Shown in pieces: positions 1-7,810 of a stretch of DNA of 64,000 nucleotides. Source of the DNA: Saccharibacillus soli. Lineage in GTDB: Bacteria; Bacillota; Bacilli; Paenibacillales; Paenibacillaceae. The stretch spans positions 558,001 to 622,000 of the forward strand of contig NIOB01000001.1 of NCBI GenBank assembly GCA_002189105.1. The letters are read 5' to 3'. The position numbers and the translations under genes were made by a program. The notes below the pieces were generated by a model, which did no database searches, had not been told where the DNA came from, and saw nothing but the letters and a program-made list of their open reading frames with translations. Numbering within the stretch: the stretch's first letter is position 1; each line of letters opens with the position of its first letter.

Positions 1-1
1 G

Positions 2-385
2 GACACCCCACAAGCAGATCGAGAGCGTTTCAAGCGCGACTGCGAGTCTTTTTTCCCTACACGAAGATTGGCTCAGATGGGTGAACCGCAGTTGGAAGCG
101 CTGGAGCATCATTTCAAGGAACGATGCAGCGATCTGCGAATGATCCGAAATGGGATTCCCGGCAATGCCGAGCGCGAGAGGGAATATCGGAGAATCTATG
201 CGCCGCTGTGGGAGCTGTACGCGTTTCTCGATCTGGAACGTGAACAGGTGAAATATCCCGAAGGAAGCCACCCAACCGTGCTGCTGCGGTTTTTCGCCGA
301 CAAGATCGTGCGTTCGTTCTTGACGGGCGACTTCGGTCTGGCGGATGCTGTCGAGAACCCTGAGGATGCGGACCATGTGGAGTAA
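2..385 (+). CDS. Hypothetical protein, 5' end outside the window
   Basis: The frame is open from base 2 to the TAA at 383-385 and reads like coding sequence throughout, so the gene probably begins left of the window. A TTG at 68 and an ATG at 77 are in frame, but neither has a convincing ribosome binding site. The visible part is about 127 residues, charged, probably helical, with no signal peptide or membrane segment. I do not recognise the family. The stop overlaps the start of the next gene (ATG 375), so the two are probably translationally coupled. Confidence 0.6.
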   Translation, partial: DTPQADRERFKRDCESFFPTRRLAQMGEPQLEALEHHFKERCSDLRMIRNGIPGNAEREREYRRIYAPLWELYAFLDLEREQVKYPEGSHPTVLLRFFADKIVRSFLTGDFGLADAVENPEDADHVE

Positions 386-1037
386 AAAAGAACCGGTGAT
401 TCTCTGGACGACCGCCTATGCACCGCTGCTTGTGCTGATGATCGGCGGATTTCTGTATCGCAACGATCTGCTGCCTTCCGGCATGAGAAGAGAATCCCTT
501 ACGGCGCTGCTCGGCGGGCGAACATGGATCGCGGAGGCCGTATTTCTGCTGATCGTGCTGGCGGGTTCGCTGCTGCTCTACCGTGCGGTAATCCGTTCGC
601 TGCTGCGCGGATCGGAACGCAAATTGCGTTCTCATAACGGAGGAAGGCTGTATGCGGTTCGACGGTTCGAGAAACTCCCAGCAAGCGACTATACCTTTTT
701 CCTCATGACGCTGCTGCTGCCGAGGCTCGCGCTCGATTATTCGTCCATGACGAATTTTGCCGTCTCGCTGCTCATGATTGTCTTCATTATCGCGGTATTC
801 GTGAAGACCGATACGATCGCAACATGCCCGCTTTTTTTCGTCTCCGGCTATCAGGTGTACAAAGGCACCATCTCCCAACACACGCTTGAAGAAGAGAAAG
901 CAGACAAAGAACTGCGGAAAGAAGTTGTGCTGCTGGTGCGGGCGAAAGATCTGGATTTGGGAGAAAAGTATCGGGGTGAGCAGGTGACGGGGAAAATCTA
1001 TATGCTGGGCGGCAGTCCGGAATCGGAAAAATCATAA
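375..1037 (+). CDS. Predicted multi-pass membrane protein, unknown function
   Basis: This is a 220-residue protein if it starts at the ATG at 375, which has GAGG about 9 bases upstream and overlaps the preceding gene by 11 bases. Longer in-frame starts exist at 345 and 366. Hydrophobic stretches near residues 7-28, 52-75 and 125-165 suggest about four membrane segments. The C-terminal 50-60 residues are charged and probably cytoplasmic (KADKELRKEVVLL). I do not recognise the family. The overlap suggests it works with the protein encoded just upstream. Confidence 0.65.
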   Translation: MWSKKEPVILWTTAYAPLLVLMIGGFLYRNDLLPSGMRRESLTALLGGRTWIAEAVFLLIVLAGSLLLYRAVIRSLLRGSERKLRSHNGGRLYAVRRFEKLPASDYTFFLMTLLLPRLALDYSSMTNFAVSLLMIVFIIAVFVKTDTIATCPLFFVSGYQVYKGTISQHTLEEEKADKELRKEVVLLVRAKDLDLGEKYRGEQVTGKIYMLGGSPESEKS

Positions 1038-1100
1038 TCCCCTGTTTCCCCGCCCATTATTCCGGTTACTGCTCTCTATAACCTATCGGAGGTGAGAGTG

Positions 1101-1271
1101 ATGTCTGACAACCATGACGGCAAGCATTCCTCGAAGAAAATGACCAAGCTCGCGTCCAAAGTGCTGCATGACAAAGAATCCGAGAAGCAGGCCAAATCAT
1201 TGGCGGGCTCGGTGCTGTCACAGGCGGAATCGCATCATGAGGAGGATAAAGCCGCGCATAAGCCCAAGTGA
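1101..1271 (+). CDS. Small conserved hydrophilic protein (56 aa)
   Basis: A 56-residue frame starts at ATG 1101 behind an excellent ribosome binding site (GGAGGTGAGAGTG). The peptide contains KMTKLASKVLHDKES and AKSLAGSVLSQAE. The pattern K(L/A)ASKVL...AKSLAGSVLSQ is one I recall from short conserved hypothetical proteins in many bacteria, often annotated without a function. It has no hydrophobic segment and is rich in Lys, Glu, His and Ser. It is short enough to be missed by automatic gene callers. Confidence 0.65.
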   Translation: MSDNHDGKHSSKKMTKLASKVLHDKESEKQAKSLAGSVLSQAESHHEEDKAAHKPK

Positions 1272-1314
1272 TGGGTCTACCGCGTGGCTGGAGATTATAT
1301 TCATACCCATATGC

Positions 1315-1353
1315 AAAGAACTCTGCCTCTTCACACGAAGGACAGGGTTCTTT
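1315..1353. terminator. Candidate bidirectional terminator hairpin
   Basis: AAAGAACTCTG pairs with CAGGGTTCTTT across a short loop, giving a stem of about 13 pairs with one mismatch. It lies between the convergent small protein gene (end 1271) and the lipoprotein gene (end 1443). The T-run is short. Confidence 0.4.
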
Positions 1354-1442
1354 GTCATACCTGGATCATACAACTGGAACGTGAAAATGATCGTGACAAT
1401 GATAAATGTTTTTTAATCCACTTTGGAAATTTTATCGAACGC

Positions 1443-1865
1443 TTATTTCCTCGGTGCCAGCCCGATCTTCTCGCTGCTCGCCGAATCGAGATAAACGATA
1501 ATTTCGCCGAGTGCGCTATCCTGCGTGGTTGGAAAGGTCACTTGAACCACCCGATCCGGAATCTCTTCTTGTTCCAGCATCGAATCCATCAGCGGAAACG
1601 GAACTTGATCCCCGCCGATTTCCGCGACTTTCGCTTGTTTCCAATCGATCTTTACGGTTTCCTGCGATGCTGCGGAAATGCTGTTCCAGGCGATCTCGCG
1701 TATCTTCATCGTTTGGCCTGCGGCTTCTTCTTGCACGGTCTGCGACGTATCGGACAGTCCGGAAGGACGTGTATCCGAAACCGCTTGATGTTCCTCGCAT
1801 CCTGCGATCAGCAGGGGAAGAGACAAGAGTAGGGTTAAGCCGATTTTAGTGCCAATAATCTTCAT
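1443..1865 (-). CDS. Small lipoprotein, unknown function
   Basis: The 140-residue product starts at the ATG whose complement is at 1863-1865, chosen because AAGGAGGATT lies just upstream. The N-terminus is a typical lipoprotein signal: MKIIGTKIG, a hydrophobic core, then the lipobox LIAGC with Cys near residue 22. A Ser/Thr/Gln-rich linker follows, then a domain of about 90 residues with no motif I recognise. It is expected to be anchored to the outer face of the membrane. The gene is monocistronic as far as can be seen. Confidence 0.75.
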   Translation of the reverse strand: MKIIGTKIGLTLLLSLPLLIAGCEEHQAVSDTRPSGLSDTSQTVQEEAAGQTMKIREIAWNSISAASQETVKIDWKQAKVAEIGGDQVPFPLMDSMLEQEEIPDRVVQVTFPTTQDSALGEIIVYLDSASSEKIGLAPRK

Positions 1866-1971
1866 ATCGAAATCCTCCTTGATGGTGAGAGCGTAACGAA
1901 CCTTGCTTTTCTGACGTTTATGAGCGATTGGATGTTGCAAATATTGCGGGATTGCCGCCAAACCGATCTCA

Positions 1972-2229
1972 TTGAATCAGTTGAAGAAGATTGGAGAAGG
2001 GTGGGAAAAACCGTCGGACTGGATGTTTGAATACTACACGGACGACTGTTTTTCGGCGGGAAACCCGATCGATGGAATCATGCGGCTGTACGAAACGTAT
2101 CTGATGCTGCTGGGCAAAACAAACAAAGCCGAATATTACGCTCTGGCACTCGGCGAATTCGTGCATCGATGGCATGAAGCGCAGCTTGAACGTTGCAGCC
2201 AGCTGTTGGCGAGAGTCAAAAACGAATGA
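1972..2229 (+). CDS. Conserved-looking small protein with uncertain start
   Basis: The 85-residue frame (MNQLKKIGEGWEKPSDW...) can begin at a TTG at 1972, but that codon has no ribosome binding site. The same frame stays open upstream to 1924 and there encodes CCKYCGIAAKPISL, a possible CxxC-type metal-binding N-terminus. No ATG, GTG or TTG precedes it; only an ATT at 1927 could serve. Either the start is unusual or the 5' end has been lost. The body contains aromatic and acidic residues (DWMFEYYTDDCF) and reads as genuine coding sequence. I do not recognise the family. Confidence 0.45.
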   Translation: MNQLKKIGEGWEKPSDWMFEYYTDDCFSAGNPIDGIMRLYETYLMLLGKTNKAEYYALALGEFVHRWHEAQLERCSQLLARVKNE

Positions 2230-2338
2230 TAAATTTTCAAAGCTTTCTGAAATAGGGGGTTTTTTTCGATTCGGAGGGGCTTTTTTGGTTTAAAGGTCTT
2301 AGGATTCCAACTGCGTACATACCAAGGAGGCATTCACC

Positions 2339-3508
2339 ATGAAAAACGGACCGTCGGGCAAGATGAAGTGGTCAGCTGCTGTGCTGGCGACGGCTGTAGC
2401 GGCGGGCGGCGTCTATGCGCTGCCGAGCGTGTTTGCGGACGGATCGCCCGAGCCTCAAGCGGAATCGACGCAAGCGAAAGATCCGAGTTCGGTTACGACA
2501 TCGGCGAACGCCGCGAGCGTGCCGATTGCGGCCCGGGCGGTATCGGCTTCGACGTCGGCCGCGAAAAAAGGCGATGCTCAAGTTGTGCAGCCGGTCATAT
2601 CGGTCGATCCGAAGAAAACGTCGGCAGGATCGTCGCGTTCGGCGCTGACCGTGCTCGAAGGAATGAGCATGGAAACGGTCAAACGTTTCGCACTGGCTTC
2701 GTCAGAGAAAGAATATGCCAAGTTGGTCGAAGTGCGCAATCGCGCGGTCGAAGTGTCCAACGATCCGAATGCGCCAGCCGACCGCGTATTCGCAACGTCG
2801 CGCAAATTGGAAGAAGCGATCGACCGTTACAACGATAAAGCGATTGGCGGCGCGAATGCGGTATCCAAAACCTTGGCTCAAGCCAAATCGGATACGCTGA
2901 ACGGGCGAAGTGAAAGTCAATTGGACGCGCCCGGAAAGCTCGTGCTGCTCGGTGTTCAGGAAGCGCAGAATAAGCTGGCCGCCGATTCGTCGAAAGCCGG
3001 CGCGCTGTCGGCGTACAAGTATTTCCTGCTGCGCGTATCGGAAGCCAACGATCTTCAACCGTACCAACCGACCGACTATTCGGCTGTGTTGAATCAATAT
3101 GAAACGAATATCAAAGCTCGAATGGAAAGTGCGGGCAGCTATGCTAAGAAAACGGATAAGCTTCAGAAAGCCTATGCCGTTTCCGCGCAGGCTTTAAAAG
3201 AAGCGATCAACCGTTCAGCAGGCAAAAATGCGCTGGACGCCGCAAAAATCGGTGTAGAGACCACGTATGCCGCGCTGACGGAAGGGCTGACGTTGGCTGA
3301 TGCGCTGCTCCAGGCGGAGCCACTGCTCGAATCGACGACCGGCAAAGAGAAAGGGCAGTATCCGCCGTCGTCCGTAGGCACGCTGAGACGCGATCTTCAC
3401 AAAGTCGAGCGGGCGCTTGAAACCGCCAAAACGGTTGAACCCCTGACGCAAGCGCGTGCTGATCTGGCTAAAGCGATTGCCGATTTCAAAGCGAAGCGTA
3501 ACGCCTGA
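2339..3508 (+). CDS. Secreted alpha-helical protein, unknown function
   Basis: The 389-residue product starts at ATG 2339, with AAGGAGG 9 bases upstream. Residues 1-34 are a Sec signal peptide (KMKWSAAVLATAVAAGG... ending at VFADG). Residues 35-95 are Ala/Ser/Thr-rich and probably disordered. The rest is helical, with repeating blocks rich in Ala, Lys, Glu and Leu that resemble FIVAR-like three-helix repeats of Gram-positive surface proteins. The last 45 residues (TLRRDLHKVERALETA...) resemble the end of the next gene's product, so the two are probably diverged paralogues. No sortase motif or SLH domain is present. An extracellular or wall-associated role is inferred only from location. Confidence 0.65.
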   Translation: MKNGPSGKMKWSAAVLATAVAAGGVYALPSVFADGSPEPQAESTQAKDPSSVTTSANAASVPIAARAVSASTSAAKKGDAQVVQPVISVDPKKTSAGSSRSALTVLEGMSMETVKRFALASSEKEYAKLVEVRNRAVEVSNDPNAPADRVFATSRKLEEAIDRYNDKAIGGANAVSKTLAQAKSDTLNGRSESQLDAPGKLVLLGVQEAQNKLAADSSKAGALSAYKYFLLRVSEANDLQPYQPTDYSAVLNQYETNIKARMESAGSYAKKTDKLQKAYAVSAQALKEAINRSAGKNALDAAKIGVETTYAALTEGLTLADALLQAEPLLESTTGKEKGQYPPSSVGTLRRDLHKVERALETAKTVEPLTQARADLAKAIADFKAKRNA

Positions 3509-3598
3509 GCGTAAAGCATCCAATACTTCCTTAGGGAGCGAATCGGCACAAGAACATTGTTCGGAATCGTACGGAAACATCTCATACAAGATTGCCAT

Positions 3599-3644
3599 AA
3601 GACTTTCTTATCCCGATTTTCTCGGCGGATAAGGAAGTCTTTTC
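3599..3644 (+). terminator. Rho-independent terminator
   Basis: AAGACTTTCTTATCC pairs with GGATAAGGAAGTCTT over 15 positions with one G-T pair, followed by TTT. It lies 90 bases after the secreted protein gene ending at 3508. Confidence 0.85.
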
Positions 3645-3896
3645 GCTCTGCGGCGGCAGGCGAGGATGTCTGATTGCGGCATGGCAGCGAGACCAGTAAG
3701 CTGGGTCCGCCAAGTTATTTCCGATATGGGGCTTTTTAGGGTGTCGCAAAGCAAGCACACCGTTTATATAAGTGATTGTACGCCAATCGACAGCCTACAT
3801 AAGCTTTGCACGCGCCTATATGTCGATGTACCTCGTCCGTCCGCAGCCTTGTAGAGGTGATATCCCGCGTTAATCCCAAGGAGGAATTCATCGACC
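3645..3896 (+). other. Leader or intergenic stretch with three hairpins
   Basis: No gene is supported here. Three potential hairpins follow each other. The first is GCGG/CCGC (3676-3710) enclosing CCAG/CTGG. The second is GGTGT/ACACC (3740-3761) with a 12-base loop. The third is GTAC/GTAC plus CGACA/TGTCG (3778-3831). The following gene starts at 3897 behind AAGGAGG. The stretch could be a structured 5' leader or a small RNA. I could not match it to a riboswitch class; the CGCAAAGC string recalls c-di-GMP-I aptamers, but the rest of that consensus is missing. Confidence 0.35.
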
Positions 3897-4991
3897 ATGC
3901 CCACAAAGAAACCGTTCGTCCGCGTCTCCGCCGCCGCTCTTGCCCTCGCCGTCAGCTTGGGAGGATTCGGCTTCCAGCCTGCTAGCGTTCAGGCTGCCGA
4001 AAACGTTTCGACTTCGCAAACCGCCATCTCGCCCGCTTACCTGAACGATCCGCTTCGGCTTGAATTGGCCCGGATCAATACCAAGAAGAATTGGGTGTTC
4101 GGCATCACCGGCTCATACAGCTACAATCCCGACTCGTACCAGTATTATGAGCTGATCGCGGCAGAGAAGCAGGCTTACGACACGGCGCTCGATTCCGATG
4201 CTTCGTCGTCTCAGTTATCCGAAGCGGCCCAGAATTACGATCAGAAGCTGAGTGCTTACATGGATCGTTATCTGGATAAGCAGAACGTAACCAAAGACTT
4301 GGCAAGCTTGTACCATGTGCTGTATTATCTGGTCGCCAAGGAGGACATCAATAATCTGAATCCGCATGATCGTGCCCTGTTCCAGGCGATGCAGGACACG
4401 CAGGCCTATTGGAGAAACACGAACGCGACTACGGATCAAGAATACGTGGACGGTTACAAAAAATTTCTTGCCGTCGTTGCTCCGCTGAATGATACCGAAA
4501 CCTATGACGCGCAGCGCTATCAGAAGAATATCGCTTCTTATCGAACGAACATCCAGACGCTGCTCGCCAATTCGGGCGGAGGAGCCGCCGGGCATGCCGC
4601 ATCGCTGACTTTGTTCGAGCGTTCCGCTTCGCTGCTGGAGCAGGCTCTGTCCGCCGGCTACAATTACAACATCATCAACTTGGTAGCAGACGATCTGGAG
4701 CGCCGACATTCCGAACTGGACAAAGAATTGAGAGCGGACGGACCGCCTCTGGCAAGCGAGCAGAAACGCTATCTGAAATCTATGATCGACTACTCTTGGA
4801 CGCTGATGGATTTCCCGGCAGGCATCGGTCCTGGTCAGACTCCGCAGTCTGCGTTCGGCGATCTTCGCCGCGCGATCCGCAAAGCGGAAGCCGTTTATGA
4901 AAAAGGGACGACCTGGTCCGAATTCAGCACTGCCCAAAAAGAATTAGAAGCAGCCAATGTCATTTTCATGGGCCGCAGAAAGCCTTTATAA
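3897..4991 (+). CDS. Secreted alpha-helical protein, relative of the 2339-3508 product
   Basis: The 364-residue product starts at ATG 3897 with AAGGAGG upstream. A signal peptide occupies residues 1-34 (SAAALALAVSLGG... cleavage near VQAAEN). The mature part is helical and rich in Tyr, Gln, Asn and Ala. The C-terminal block DLRRAIRKAEAVYEKG...AQKELEAANVIF parallels the end of the product of 2339-3508, in spacing and in the LRR-x(3)-K-x-E pattern, which supports common ancestry. There is no anchor motif, so it is probably released or held by wall interactions. Function unknown. A strong terminator follows directly. Confidence 0.65.
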   Translation: MPTKKPFVRVSAAALALAVSLGGFGFQPASVQAAENVSTSQTAISPAYLNDPLRLELARINTKKNWVFGITGSYSYNPDSYQYYELIAAEKQAYDTALDSDASSSQLSEAAQNYDQKLSAYMDRYLDKQNVTKDLASLYHVLYYLVAKEDINNLNPHDRALFQAMQDTQAYWRNTNATTDQEYVDGYKKFLAVVAPLNDTETYDAQRYQKNIASYRTNIQTLLANSGGGAAGHAASLTLFERSASLLEQALSAGYNYNIINLVADDLERRHSELDKELRADGPPLASEQKRYLKSMIDYSWTLMDFPAGIGPGQTPQSAFGDLRRAIRKAEAVYEKGTTWSEFSTAQKELEAANVIFMGRRKPL

Positions 4992-5007
4992 AAGAAAAGA
5001 GGAACGT

Positions 5008-5039
5008 AAAAGCCTTCCGCCGAAGCGGAAGGCTTTTTT
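5008..5039 (+). terminator. Rho-independent terminator
   Basis: AAAGCCTTCCGC, loop CGAA, GCGGAAGGCTTTTTT. A near-perfect GC-rich stem and T-run follow the secreted protein gene. It may also catch transcripts from thrS on the other strand. Confidence 0.9.
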
Positions 5040-5187
5040 ATATGGACTGTAGGAAGGGCACTCGTGAATCGGACATGTCCTGTCTCTTGTCCCAAAGCGA
5101 GAAGATTCGCTTTCAATGCAGCTTGTCTTTCCAACGTCCTCCAACGTCTTCCCAGTAAGGCTGCCGGAAAACGGAAGCGTCATCGTA

Positions 5188-7173
5188 TTACCGCTGCACC
5201 CCTACATCCTTCGACAATCTGGCAATCATTTCGTCCAGTGGAGTCAGAACCTGATCGTCGTGATCGTATCTCCGCACGTTGACGCTGCCGGATTCACGCT
5301 CTTTTTCACCCACGACAAAAATGTAAGGCACTTTGTCCTGCTGGGCGGCTCGCATCTTGTAGCCCAGCTTGTTGCTGCTGACATCCGCTTCCACTCGCAG
5401 TCCGGCCTCTCTCAACATCCGCCGTACCTCGAAAGCATAATCGTCATAGTGGGCGCTGACCGGCAGCACACGCACCTGAACCGGAGCCAGCCAGAGTGGA
5501 AACGCACCAGCGTAATGTTCAGTCAGAATCCCGAGGAAACGATCAATCGAACCGTAGATCGCGCGATGGATCACCACTGGGCGATGTTTGGCGCCGTCTT
5601 CTCCGATATAAGTCAGATCGAATTTCTCCGGCATCTGGAAGTCCAGCTGGATCGTCCCGCACTGCCAGCTCCGACCCAGGGCATCCAGCACATGATAATC
5701 AATTTTTGGCCCATAAAAAGCACCATCGCCCTCATTCAATCGATAGTCCACTCCCCGTTCTTCCAGCACATGACGCAAAGCTTCTTCGGCCTTCTCCCAC
5801 AGCTCCTCCGAACCCATGGAATCATCAGGACGAGTGGACAGCTCCATGCGATAATCGAAGCCAAATACACGATACATGCCGTCGATCAGATCCATGACCT
5901 TGCTGATCTCTTCTTCGATCTGACCAGGGCGAACGAACAGATGCGCATCGTCCTGACAGAAAGTTCGTACCCGCATCATGCCGTTGAGGGCGCCCGAATA
6001 TTCATGCCGGTGCACCTGTCCGAATTCCATCATCCGGATGGGCAGGTCGCGGTAGGAATGAAGTTCATTTTTGTACATCAGCATATGGCCGGGACAGTTC
6101 ATCGGCTTGAGCGCGAAGGCTTCGTCATCCACTTCGGAGAAGTACATATTGTCCTTATAATGATCCCAGTGTCCCGACTCTTCCCACAGTCTGCGGTTCA
6201 TCATAAAAGGCGAACGGACTTCATCGTAACCGCTGCGAAGCTGTACACCGCGCGAGAAGTTCTCCAGCTCTGTCCGCAGCGCCATACCGTTAGGCAGATA
6301 GAAGGGCATGCCCGGTGCCTCGTCGGAAAACATAAACAGCTTCAGCTCGCGTCCCAGCTTGCGATGATCGCGTTTCTTCGCTTCTTCCAGCATCTGAAGA
6401 TGTTCATCCAACGATTCCTTGCGCGGGAATGCCGTGCCGTAGATGCGTTGAAGCACCGGACGATTGGCATCTCCACGCCAGTAGGCGCCCGCAACACTGA
6501 GCAGCTTGAAGGCTTTGAGGCGGCCTGTTGACGGCAGGTGCGGCCCGCGATCCAGATCGACGAATTCCCCCTGTTCATAAAAGGAGAAATCCTCATCCTG
6601 CGGTGCGTCTTCGATCATCTCGATCTTATACGGCTGCTGCTGTTCCTGGTAAAAGGCCAGCGCTTCTTCGCGGCTGCATACTCGGCGGCGGATGGGCAGA
6701 TTTTCTTCGGCGATTCGCCGCATTTCGCGCTCCAGAGCGGGTAGATCTTCAGCCGAGAGGGCGGAGGGCAGTTCAAAATCATAATAAAATCCATCTTTGG
6801 TCGATAGCCCAATGCCCAATTTGACCGAGGAGGCGTCTTCGCCGCCGAAGCGTCTGAGCACGGCCTGGGCAAGCAGGTGGGCGGCACTCAGGCGATAGAT
6901 GGGCAGGCTGTCTTCATCGCCGGGCAGAAGGATATCGAGTGAAGCGTTCTGATACACGGCTTCGCTTAGATCAACGGGGCGTCCGTCCAATCGTGCGGCG
7001 ATGGCCTGTTTGCCAACGGAAGTGCCGAGGGAACGGGCGACCTCCAGCAGCGAAGTGCCGGATGCGACCGATTTGACCTCGCCATTCGGCAAACGAAGAT
7101 CGACAGCTTTGGGTTGAGCAGGTTGAGGCGACGAAGCAGCGGACAGGGATTGAGAATGTGAAGATTGAGACAT
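5188..7173 (-). CDS. thrS: Threonyl-tRNA synthetase with altered editing site
   Basis: The 661-residue enzyme charges tRNA-Thr with threonine in the cytoplasm. The start at 7173 has GGAGGAATCTTAC upstream; a longer frame to 7239 would overlap the T-box terminator. Order: TGS domain (about 22-85), editing domain (about 90-260), class II catalytic core and C-terminal anticodon-binding domain. The core has the zinc-site string MNCPGHM, the QDDAH motif and HRAIYGS. The N2 editing domain normally carries HxxxH and CxxxH (E. coli His73, His77, Cys182, His186). Here the matching positions read Leu95-SAA-His99 and Asp208-RGP-His212, so two of the four residues are replaced. The aminoacylation core looks intact. 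Some Firmicutes carry two ThrRS genes (thrS and thrZ), so this could be one of a pair. Confidence 0.95.
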   Translation of the reverse strand: MSQSSHSQSLSAASSPQPAQPKAVDLRLPNGEVKSVASGTSLLEVARSLGTSVGKQAIAARLDGRPVDLSEAVYQNASLDILLPGDEDSLPIYRLSAAHLLAQAVLRRFGGEDASSVKLGIGLSTKDGFYYDFELPSALSAEDLPALEREMRRIAEENLPIRRRVCSREEALAFYQEQQQPYKIEMIEDAPQDEDFSFYEQGEFVDLDRGPHLPSTGRLKAFKLLSVAGAYWRGDANRPVLQRIYGTAFPRKESLDEHLQMLEEAKKRDHRKLGRELKLFMFSDEAPGMPFYLPNGMALRTELENFSRGVQLRSGYDEVRSPFMMNRRLWEESGHWDHYKDNMYFSEVDDEAFALKPMNCPGHMLMYKNELHSYRDLPIRMMEFGQVHRHEYSGALNGMMRVRTFCQDDAHLFVRPGQIEEEISKVMDLIDGMYRVFGFDYRMELSTRPDDSMGSEELWEKAEEALRHVLEERGVDYRLNEGDGAFYGPKIDYHVLDALGRSWQCGTIQLDFQMPEKFDLTYIGEDGAKHRPVVIHRAIYGSIDRFLGILTEHYAGAFPLWLAPVQVRVLPVSAHYDDYAFEVRRMLREAGLRVEADVSSNKLGYKMRAAQQDKVPYIFVVGEKERESGSVNVRRYDHDDQVLTPLDEMIARLSKDVGVQR

Positions 7174-7230
7174 GTAAGATTCCTCCAAGCGTAGTGGGTT
7201 GGCGAGCGCAGAATTTCTTCCGAAGACGGC

Positions 7231-7266
7231 AAAAAGCACACTCTCCCCGGAAAGGGACGAGTGCGC
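7231..7266 (-). terminator. T-box leader terminator of thrS
   Basis: Reading the minus strand, GCGCACTCG...GAGTGTGC forms a stem followed by TTTTT (complement at 7231-7235). It sits just downstream of the T-box sequence and about 60 bases before the thrS start, the standard position for the attenuator. Confidence 0.85.
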
Positions 7267-7547
7267 TCGGCTCGTGGTTCCACCCTCATTCGGTCACGGC
7301 CCGGAAGCGAATACGCTCCGGCTATACGCCGAGACCCTTACTTGGAATCCGTTAACGGGGATCAGGCGGCGAAGGCTACCGGCCGCTGCATCCATCCACT
7401 CAGGACAGGTGCGAAGCGACGTTCGCGTTCGCGGCTGCGGAGGGGTAATTCCATGCCGCTCTCCGAAGAAGCTCTCAGCAATCGCTTCTCTCTCTGGGCG
7501 GTGCAAACAGGGAATATTGTCTCCGGTCAAAGCCGAATGTTTCGTTG
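7231..7547 (-). promoter_or_regulatory. T-box riboswitch (threonine) controlling thrS
   Basis: The minus strand carries the conserved T-box AGGGTGGAACCACG at 7273-7286, next to the terminator stem. Upstream, AGAGAGAGAAGCG...GCTGAGAG fits the Stem I region. The string GGAATTACCCC, with ACC at 7444-7446, is the likely specifier codon for threonine. From the promoter at 7555-7583 the leader would be about 315 nt, normal for the class. Uncharged tRNA-Thr should pair with the specifier and the antiterminator bulge and allow read-through into thrS. The T-box and terminator are clear; the specifier choice is inferred. Confidence 0.9.
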
Positions 7548-7554
7548 GTTCTGG

Positions 7555-7583
7555 ATTATAGACGTCTCCGATCAAAAGGTCAA
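7555..7583 (-). promoter_or_regulatory. Sigma-A promoter of thrS
   Basis: On the minus strand TTGACC (7578-7583), a 17-base spacer and a perfect TATAAT (7555-7560). Transcription should begin near 7547, at the start of the T-box leader. Confidence 0.85.
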
Positions 7584-7810
7584 GCCTCGAAAATGAAAAG
7601 CAGGAGAAGGGTGTAGGGAACAGAAGGTGAGAAGGGCGAGGGAAAGACCAGATGAAAACAACAAGCAGAGACAGCAAATAAGAAACGAATGATTGATAAT
7701 AAATTCATTGTATGAAAAATTCAAAATAGAAAATAGAATTTTTGTTAAAACCCCGAAAAATGGCGGGCGATAAAGCGCCTATTTGAAGAAACCCCTTCGG
7801 GGAGGTTATC

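Noticed and set aside
3735-3765. A c-di-GMP-I riboswitch suggested by GTGTCGCAAAGC
   Set aside because: The GGCAAACC part and the tetraloop-receptor pattern are absent.
3666-3854. A 62-codon open frame before the secreted protein gene
   Set aside because: The ribosome binding site is too close, the composition is unlike neighbours, and the region is better explained as hairpins.
5116-6531. A 471-residue open frame on the plus strand
   Set aside because: It is antisense to thrS, whose motifs and T-box leader are unambiguous.
7294-7677. A 127-residue minus-strand frame upstream of thrS
   Set aside because: It overlaps the T-box leader and the thrS promoter, and its start has no ribosome binding site.
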